From: Plantago major
Taxonomy: Eukaryota > Streptophyta > Magnoliopsida > Lamiales > Plantaginaceae
Direction of reading: 5' to 3'
Assembly (NCBI GenBank): GCA_026545765.1
Contig: CM048841.1
Coordinates: 70,492,217 to 70,556,216 of the forward strand
DNA: 64,000 nucleotides
Shown: in pieces, positions 56,296 to 64,000 of the stretch
Position numbering within the stretch: the first letter of the stretch is position 1
How the letters are laid out: each line of letters opens with the position of its first letter
The notes under the pieces: generated by a model
Seen by the model: only the letters and a program-made list of their open reading frames with translations
The model's database searches: none
What the model was told of the DNA's origin: nothing
Position numbers and translations under genes: made by a program

Positions 56296-57062
56296 AAGAA
56301 AGGACTTGGGCTGAATAAACAGACAGATTGTTCTATCACTCTGAATAAGAGTAACGAAAAAAGAACATTTGTAAGTACTCAGCAAGACGGTTCCCATGCA
56401 ATCTATAGTATCGGTGAAAAGACAAAGATTGTTGACAAAGGAAAGGCAGTTGCGACTAAACCTTTGTGGGAAAAACAAGTCAAAAACAAAACTGTTAATG
56501 CGTCTCAAAAGAAACACAACACCGAAAAGTGTAAACACCCACAGGTTATGTCTCTCAAAAGGTAGAATCAGAGGTCGCAAATTCTCCCATGTCACTTTTT
56601 CTCGAAAGAAATTGGATCAACCAGACTAGCAAAGTCCGAGAAAAGATCTCGATAGCTTCAAGTGCTCAAACGGTATTGGCTACAAAGGCATCGAAAACAA
56701 CTTGCTCATGAGTACAAGCAGAGCAAGAACGATGGTCGAAAGCTAGAATTGCTCAAGCAATTATCGAAGTGGAAGTTAAATCAAGCCATCGAAAATCAAT
56801 GCCGTGGCTAGAAGAAATCTGGCAAGGAAGGCTAAGTTTGCTGAAAAGCAAACTCAGAAACCTGACAGGTATCTGAAAGCATCATATGGAGCACCTAGGA
56901 ACACACCAAGGAAGAAAATAATTCTTACTAATGATAACATTCATTCAAATAGAATTCCTCCTTACGTTCCTGTCAGACAAAAGCATATTTCAAAGAAATT
57001 CATACAAAAATGGATTCCTACTGGAAGAACTTTTAATTCTGACGGTTCCATCAAAGATATAA
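56296..57062 (+). pseudogene. Decayed linker between SIRE gag and protease
   Basis: Short frames with many stops. 56804-57070 is open and basic (RRNLARKAKFAEKQTQKPD, then FIQKWIPTGRTFNSDG), like the segment just ahead of protease in SIRE elements. No catalytic motif. Confidence 0.5.
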
Positions 57063-58768
57063 GAACCTAATCTCCTGTTTCCTGTTTTGTGCAGAATGCC
57101 TCCTGGACCAAAGCACAATGGCTATTTGATAGTGGATGCGGAAAGCACATGACAGGAGACAAAGCAAATCTGGTTGATTACAAAGCTTGCAACACAGGAC
57201 CAGATATTAAATCCCTCTCTGGGATTTGGCAACGTCAAATTGGGAACTTTAACAATCACTGACGTATTACATGTTAAGGATTTGAAATATAATCTATTTA
57301 GCATGAGCCGTTTATGCAAGAGGTTTTACCATAAAATTCAAAGCTAAATACTGCAAACTAATTGACAATGAGTCAAAGCAGACAGTCTTAGTTGGTCGGC
57401 GGAAAGGCAGTCTTTATGTTGCCGATTGGGCATCTGCCACAACTGAAGAATGTCTCATGGTGAGTCAATCTGGTCACACAGAAGAGCACTGGTTATGGCA
57501 CAAAAGAATGAGTCACTTGAACTTCAAAACTCTGAATAGACTTGCCAAGAAAGAGTTAGTGGTTGGTCTTCCCAGAACATCTTTCAGAAAGGATGGTATC
57601 ATTGCTCGCCGATGGGGAAACAATCTAAGATCTCTTTCAAGTCCAAAATCGACACTCTAGTGTTAGACCAACGCAACTTTTACACATGGATCTATTTGAA
57701 TCATCTGTAACTAGTTATGCAGGAAAGAAGTATGGTCTGGTTGTTGTAGATGACTTCTCAAGATTCACTTGGGTTGTCTTTCTGAAACACAAATCTGATG
57801 CCAGGGTGGAGATACCAAACATGCTGAAAAAGCTTGAAGTCATGAAAAATGACAAGGTATCTGCAATTAGAACAGACCATGGTACTGAGTTTGTCAACCA
57901 GTACATAAAGGAGTTTTGTACCTGCAAAGGTATACAACACCAACTTTCCTCTGTAAGAACACCTCAACAAAATGGTGTTGCAGAAAGGAAAAACAGAACC
58001 CTTAAAGAAGCTGCAAGGACAATGCTAGCTGACACTGAAATAAGTGAAATTTATTGGGTTGTAGTCAGTAAACACACTGCTACACTCGTAATGTATGTTT
58101 GATAAACAAACACCATGACAAGACCCCCTATGAAATCTTGGTTGGTAGACCCCCTAATATCACATCTGAGAGTATTTGGTTGTAGATGTTTTGTTCTAAA
58201 CAATGGGAAAGACTATCTGAGAACATTTCAACCAAAGGCAGATGAAGGTGTTTTTCTTGGCTATTCCACAAACAGCAAAGCCTACAGAGTTTACAACAAA
58301 AGAACAAAGAAAATTGAAGAATCAGTTCATGTTGTATTCTATGAAGGAAGTAAGAAAACACCTCCTATTGATGAACTCTCAGAAAGGTTCAAAGAATTAT
58401 TACTGAGGGATTCTAAAGAAGAATCCTCAGAAAGGAAAAACATCATTATGGAAAGTGAGGATGACTCTGACGTAGAAAAGCTTGAAAAGCCTAGTAACAA
58501 CAAGATGACTCACAGACATGATGAGGAATTTCCTATGAGTTTTCCAGAAATGGAAAAAGCATCGAGAACCTTCATCATGAAGAGGTATCTGAAAATAAGA
58601 ATGCTGAAATGCATGTTTCAGATATCTCTAACACTGAAAAAGTGTCAGATATCAATGACATTTCCCATATGTCAGATATCTCAGATACTGAAAAGGTATC
58701 AAATCAAAATCTTAGTGATTCACATTCAGATCACTTGGATATTGATCCTACTAGCACTAAACCTATGA
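57063..58768 (+). pseudogene. pol: SIRE-type protease and integrase, frameshifted
   Basis: Protease active-site block LFDSGCGKHMTGD at about 57122-57160. The pre-integrase zinc domain has its two His (LWHKRMSHLNFKTL, about 57490-57535), but the expected Cys pair near 57600 is lost in a shifted frame (TAG 57658). The integrase core reopens at 57686 (MDLFESSV) with catalytic Asp at 57875 and Glu at 57983 (D-35-E). A break near 58100 is followed by the C-terminal part (HLRVFGCRCFV; GVFLGYSTNSKAYRVYN) to about 58600. Confidence 0.85.
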
Positions 58769-60417
58769 TGAGATGGATCAAAGATCATCCTACAAAGGAT
58801 ATAATTGGACCAATTAATCAGGGTGTTAGGACTAGGAGAGCAATAGCTGAAAATGCTAACTCTCTCTTTGGATGTTTCATCTCGAATATTGAACCTAAAA
58901 ATATAGAAGAAGCATTAGGAGACCAAGACTGGATCTCTGCAATGCAAGAAGAGTTGGATCAATTTGAGAGAAACAAAGTCCGAAACTAGTTCCATTTATA
59001 GAAGGAATAACGTGATTGGAACTAAATGGGTTTTCGAAACAAGATGAATGAATCGGTGAAATAACCGTAAACAAAGCAAGATTGGTTGCTAAGGATTTAC
59101 TCGCATCAAGGCTTAGATTTTGACGAGTCATATGCACCAGTTGCCAGATTGGATGCAATAAGACTCTTTCTAGCCTTTGCAGCTCATAAAGATTTCAAAG
59201 TTTATCAGATGGATGTCAAAAGTGCATTCTTAAACGGTGAACTTGCAGAAGAAGTTTATGTTGAGCAACCACCTGGCTTTGAAGTTTCCTCAGAAAGTAG
59301 AATGGTCTATAAACTACAGAAAGCTCAGATGGATCAAACAGCTCCAAGAGCATGGTATGACACTTTGGCCAAGTACCTTCTGGAAAGTGGTTTCAAGAAA
59401 GGTGAAGTTGATAAAACTTTATTTACCTTAAATCATGATGGGAAACTACTCTTAGTTCAAGTATATGTTGATGACATCATATTTGGATCTAAGGACAAGC
59501 AACTTTGTGATGACTTTGCAAATCTCATGAAAAACAAGTTTGAGATGAGCATGATGGGAGAAATGAATTATTTCCTAGGATTGCAAGTCAAGCAACTCAA
59601 TGATGGAATATTCATTAGTCAAACAAAGTATGCAAAAGATATGCTCACAAAATTCAATATTATGCCTTCTGAAAAGAATGCTAAGACACCTATTAGCATT
59701 GGAACCAAAATGACCTATACTGAATCAGATAAAAGTGTTGAAGAACATAAGTATAGGAAATTGATAGGTTCACTACTTTACCTCACTGCAAGTAGACCTG
59801 ATATTGAATATGCCGTTGGAGTATGTGCTAGATTTCAGACAAATCCAATGCAAACATACTACAACATTGCTATGAAAATATTAAGGTATGTAAAGGGTAC
59901 AGTAGATGTAGGATTGTGGTATCCTAAAGAAAGTGGATTGAGTTTAGCTGGGTACTCAGACGCTGATTATGCTGGATCACTGCTTGATAGGAAAAGCACC
60001 TCAGGAACTTGCCAGTTTCTGGGTACTAGACTTATCTCATGGCTTAGCAAGAAGCAAAACTCAATTGCAACTTCTACCACAGAGGCTGAATATATTGCTG
60101 CTGGTTGTTGCGCAACACAAATTCTATGGATACAACAACAACTTAAAGACTATGGACTCGATGAGAAGAAAACTCCCATTTTCTGTGACAACACAAGTGC
60201 TATTGCGATTACACATAATCCTAAATTTCATGCCAGAACAAAGCACATTGATGTTAGACATCACTTCATCAGAGACCATATTGAAAAGGGCAATATAGAG
60301 ATACTCAACATTGGCACTGCAGACCAACTTGCAGATATCTTCACTAAGCTACTACGAGCAAGTAGATTCTTAGCCTTAAGACATAGTCTTGGACTAATGG
60401 AACTACCAATGAACTGA
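58609..60417 (+). pseudogene. pol: SIRE-type reverse transcriptase and RNase H (443 codons open at the end)
   Basis: An acidic linker with repeated SDIS/TEKVS words (58609-58740) leads into RT. 58989-59085 is damaged by frameshifts in the block normally reading 'N-IGTKWVF'. From 59086 to 60417 the frame is open: [22 protein letters not shown] at 59464-59475, then RNase H ([37 protein letters not shown]) and the usual end ([10 protein letters not shown]). Active-site residues are kept, but the N-terminal RT break makes the protein non-functional. Confidence 0.9.
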
Positions 60418-60425
60418 AAGAGTTC

Positions 60426-60568
60426 AGGTATCTGGAACGGGCATCCAGAGAAGAGGTATCTGGAACGGGCATCCAGAGAAGAGGTATCTGGAACGGGCAA
60501 CCAGAGAAGAGGTATCTGGAACGGGTATCCAGAAAAGAGAAAAGAGAAATCTGGAACGGGTATCCAGA
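60426..60568 (+). repeat. 28-bp tandem repeat just after the SIRE pol stop
   Basis: Units start at 60426, 60454, 60482 and 60510 (core AGGTATCTGGAACGGGCATC), with a degenerate fifth to about 60568. Each contains ATCTGG/CCAG-type inverted words. Confidence 0.9.
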
Positions 60569-61267
60569 AGTCAAAAAAGGCTAAAGAGCAAAACGATAGC
60601 TTAAGATCTCTGAGACGGAAACTCAGATATCTGAATCACTCTATAAACGGGAAACACAAAAGAGAATAGTATAACTATCTGTAGTCAACTACTCTCTTGA
60701 AACTCGCATTATTTCTATCTTGATGAAAAACTTGGAAAAATCCTAAGTATAAGACAGATTCAGATGCGAACAGTGTCCTTGGTCATACAGAATTGTGATT
60801 CAGATAGCAAGTCGCCAAAACTCATTAAATGGGCACAATTACACTTGCTGATTGTGATCATTGCTGAAGAAGCAATGGTGACCCTCGATGAAGTTAAGCG
60901 ATTGATCTGTACGGTGGAAATTAATTCACAGTAAATAGTGGACTGTTGAAATTCAGACATGGCCCACTAAGCATTTAATGCCGAACTAGCTTTTGCTCAC
61001 TTTGTTTGCAAATCATGTATACGCATACACAAAATCAATTTGTATGTATTTGTCTTGGGATTCAACTGCTATATATATAGGATTTTGGCAAGTGAAATCA
61101 CTTTGCCTAATCCAAAATTCATCTTGCACAAAAATAGCAAATCCTTCTCTTGATTCTCTGCAAATCCTCTACAATCTCTGCAAATCAAGATTAAGTTTTT
61201 CTGAAAAGAATCACTGAATCAAATCTCTTTCAAACACCAATTTCAAATCCCTACACTATATAAAGAG
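60569..61267 (+). promoter_or_regulatory. Spacer with promoter of the env-like gene
   Basis: Noncoding, AT-rich. TATATATATAG at 61070-61080 is followed by a leader of about 160 nt rich in CAAATC words and the ATG at 61268. The layout (TATA, pyrimidine-rich leader, ATG) looks like an independent plant promoter, separate from the LTR. Confidence 0.45.
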
Positions 61268-63967
61268 ATGGCCTCCAAGAACACTTCAACACAGAAATCC
61301 CAATCCTCCACTGGTACTGCTGAAAAGCAAGCACCAGAGTTGGTTATTGTAAACAATCATCGGTAGGAGTTTTAATCGACCATTGGACTTCAAGTCACAA
61401 AATGATTTGGGTGGTGCCATGGTTGAGGAATACCTCTCTGCAATAGAAAACCAAACTGACAGAAAATTGATTCTTGACATGCTTGAAAAGGCACAAATCA
61501 AGGGTTTTCTATCTGCTCGCCCAAGTGGAATTTCATCACTCGATGTGTTGGAATTTTACAACAACTCCAGGATTATTTCCTGTGTATCTGAAGGCACTGA
61601 AATAGTGTCTATCAAAACCTCAGTCCAAGGAAAGGAAATCCTTCTGGACTTAACAACTTTCTGTAAGTTGTTTGAGGTTCAAAATCTTGGAAAGGATTTT
61701 GAAATAAACACCAAGGATGAGGAACTCCTTGAAGGTGTTAAAGAACTTTACAGTGACGTGTGTGATCTTGAAAATCGATACACCCACCGAGTTCAAGCTT
61801 GTCGACATCCAACCGTATCTGTTGGTTCACCGGATGTACCGCTTGCATTCTTCATAGATGCTTTGATGGTCTACAAGGAGGTGCTGACCAGATAAGCCAA
61901 GAACGATGGATCATGATGTTCTTGCTGAATCAGCAAGACAGAAGGCTGGAAAACCCTTTCAACTGGGGAAAGTACGCCTTCATGAAATTCGTGAAGAAGA
62001 TTCAAGGCTTCGAGCCTAAGATTGTCAAAGGACTAGCTGAGCCAAAGGCCATGTGAGGTTATGGTCCAAGATATGCCACTTCGGAAAAGCTTGGCATTGA
62101 GCTCGAGAGACGGCCGAATAGCCAACAAGAACTACTCTACAAATATGAGTATACAAATCGATGAAAAGGTTACCGGGTCTCGTAAAGGTCCTAAGAAGCG
62201 AAAGTCCGAAAAGATATTCAAGAAAAGGCGACCAAGAAGCCCAGAACTTCAAGAAAGAAGTCTGCTGGCAAATCAGAAGACACACCCAAAGAGGTTGTCA
62301 ATTCTCAGATATCTGCAAGCATTGCCGATGAACTCATAATGGCAGATGAACTCATCAATGCTGCAAAAGAGTTATCAACTACTGAACAAGTAGACTCAGC
62401 AAGAGAAAGTGCTTTCAGAAATGTTGCGACTAATGCAGAAAGCCTTGCTGATGAACTCATAAATGCTGCCAAGAGTGGTGAAAAGCACCAAGCCCCATCT
62501 GCAGAAACCGCAGGAATAATGGATCAATCAGTTCCCAATGCTGATAAGAGCTCTGACGATGAAGATGATGAACTAGTCATCTCTCAAGTCCTAGAAAGAA
62601 CAAAGAGGGCTAAGGTTACTGAAAAAGTAACTGGTGATAAGGTATCTGAAGAAGAACCTACACCACAGGTTGCTGAAACTATAGCAAAGATTGTTGGAGC
62701 AAACACATCATCAGGGAATGTCTCTCTTGCACAACTTCAAAAAGCCCTGATGAGTGGTATTTTAGTGCTGGCAGATGCTGATGGAAATGCCACATCTAAA
62801 AATCTGGAAGAACATTCTACTGATCAATCTTCGCCTGCATAACCACAACAACCACAAACACAACAACCACAACAGCCATAAGTGGTTGATGAAATGGTAA
62901 ATGAACTCCATTTTGAATTACCAGCAATACAGTATGCTGAAGAAAATCCTGCAAATGAGCAGGTTCCCCAAATCACTGAGAGGGATCAAACTAAGACATC
63001 TACTCAGAATGATCAACCAGGGGAGGCAACTGAGTTGCATACTCAGGAAAGGTGTGAAGTACCAGAAACTTCAAACAAAGAAACTGCACTGGGACAAGAC
63101 GACCAATGTATAGAAAGGTCACAAGTTCCAGAGACCAATCAGCCTGAAACTGCTCAGGTAAATGACTGGTTTAATTCTTACCTTGTGAAAAATTTTATAC
63201 TTATAAATCTTGTTTCCTCATAAGAATTTCTTTGTTACAGGCTGAGTTAGAAACGCAGAAACAAGAGGAAGCTGAGAAGCTTGCCTTAGATACTGAAAAA
63301 GAGGTCCCTTCAACCTCAACTCTTGAGAAATCTGAGTCTGTGCCACAGGTAAATGATTCTTAAAGAGAACTAATTTTTCAGTAAAAATTTTTATGTGCTC
63401 ATTCATGTTAAATATTTCTAACAGGCTCCAACTGAGACGGAAGAAGATAAGGCAGAAATGCCAGAGACAAACCCAGAAACCAACAAGGTTTCTAAAGAAC
63501 ACATCACTGAGCCTTCAAACTTGAAGGTATATGACAATCAAGTGACAAGTATTCTTCATCTTGGGTTATCTTTTATCTCTTCTAATATTCAATACTTTCT
63601 ACTTACAGGCTATTTCAGAAGTAGAAATGCAAGGGGATAAAGTTGCGACATCCCCTGCATCAGTGGAAATTGATGAAGCCCCCAAGGCAACATCACTCGA
63701 AAGAACACTAGAAACTGCACAAATTTCTGAGAAAAATGAATCTGAGCTTCCTTTTGAGGAAGTAAGTAGCACAAATCAGAGTTCATTAAAAGCATATTTA
63801 TGCATAGATTCTTTCAAACTATTTCCTAAGTATTGTATTTCTCTCAGGATCAAGAAAGAAAGGTTGCTGAGAACCAGACTTCAAAGTCTCCACCTCACAA
63901 CAAGATATCTGAGACACCAATTGTCTCAGTAGAACAAGTATCTGAGCCTGATGTTATACTCAGGTAA
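61268..63967 (+). pseudogene. SIRE env-like gene, multi-exon, broken
   Basis: Starts MASKNTSTQKSQSS at 61268 and is frameshifted near 61355. 61383-61895 is open (SQNDLGGAMVEEYLSAIENQ; ISSLDVLEFYNN), then frame changes near 61890 and 62130. From 62339 the frame is open and rich in E, T, Q and S; TAA at 62840-62842 and 62879-62881 replace Gln codons in a PQQ repeat. Then come exons 63241-63348, 63425-63526, 63609-63761 and 63848 onward, separated by GT/AG introns of 83, 76, 82 and 86 nt, all phase 0. The last frame meets TAA at 63965-63967, which may be the end or another donor (CAG|GTAACT). No signal peptide or membrane segment is visible, so an envelope role rests only on position. A captured host gene is the alternative. 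Confidence 0.6.
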
Positions 63968-64000
63968 CTGAGAAACTAAAACTACACTTATACTCAGATA

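Larger units (their letters stand above)
52786..64000 (+). mobile_element. SIRE/Maximus-type Ty1/copia retrotransposon, right end outside the window
   Basis: 5' LTR, tRNA-Met primer site, gag, protease, integrase, RT-RNase H in the copia order, then a tandem repeat and an env-like gene. The long gag and the extra gene after pol are features of the SIRE lineage. No 3' LTR or right target duplication is visible. Several frameshifts make it non-autonomous. Confidence 0.9.

Noticed and set aside
61268-63967. Functional viral envelope protein
   Set aside because: No signal peptide, membrane segment or fusion-like region is visible and the frame is broken; only its position after pol suggests 'env-like'.

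Overview
The window is repeat-rich flowering-plant nuclear DNA, probably heterochromatic. The evidence is Tat-lineage Ty3/gypsy retrotransposons with two RNase H domains and an antisense gene, a SIRE-like Ty1/copia element with an env-like gene, a Tekay/Del-like chromovirus relic, a Stowaway-type MITE, a Helitron 3' terminus, and plant-type TATA boxes and short AT-rich introns. I see no rRNA, tRNA or CRISPR and no ordinary host gene. Nearly every coding region is broken.

Layout: the backbone of bases 1-52731 is a decayed Helitron Rep/helicase gene. Its pieces lie at 1-145, 14747-15263, about 30700-30803, 36040-36828 (inverted) and 51081-51280. A Helitron 3' end (hairpin plus CTAG) lies at 52702-52731. 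Three insertions split it. (1) Tat-1, 146-14741, target duplication AAGAT, is in the Rep part. (2) Tat-2, 15638-30183, target duplication CTTTT, is in a probable intron. (3) A short Del-like element, target duplication TTCAA, is in the helicase part; its 3' LTR was itself hit by Tat-3 (target duplication GAAGC), and Tat-3 later took a SIRE-type LTR (solo, 43391-44754, target duplication CTATT) in its antisense gene. A 15-kb inversion (36040-51080) then cut Tat-3 in the reverse transcriptase and cut the helicase gene. As a result the two halves of Tat-3, of the Del 3' LTR and of the helicase now face opposite ways. The Helitron 3' flank holds a GC-rich minisatellite and the MITE.

Each Tat element is LTR - gag - protease - RT - RNase H - second (archaeal-type) RNase H - integrase - about 2.4 kb of noncoding DNA - an antisense gene - LTR. 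The antisense gene looks like a full transcription unit: its own TATA box, a leader intron, three coding exons whose splice sites match in three copies, and an AATAAA-type signal near the pol end in Tat-1 and Tat-3. It encodes a protein resembling the plant 'putative gypsy type transposon' family (Transposase_28).

From about 52786 to the right edge runs a SIRE/Maximus-type copia element: long 5' LTR, tRNA-Met primer site, gag with zinc knuckle and coiled coil, protease, integrase, RT-RNase H, a 28-bp tandem repeat, then an env-like gene with its own TATA box and a run of short phase-0 exons separated by about 80-nt introns. Its 3' LTR is outside the window.

All readings are by eye from sequence and from comparison among the copies inside this window. 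Family names come from general knowledge and were not checked by search.
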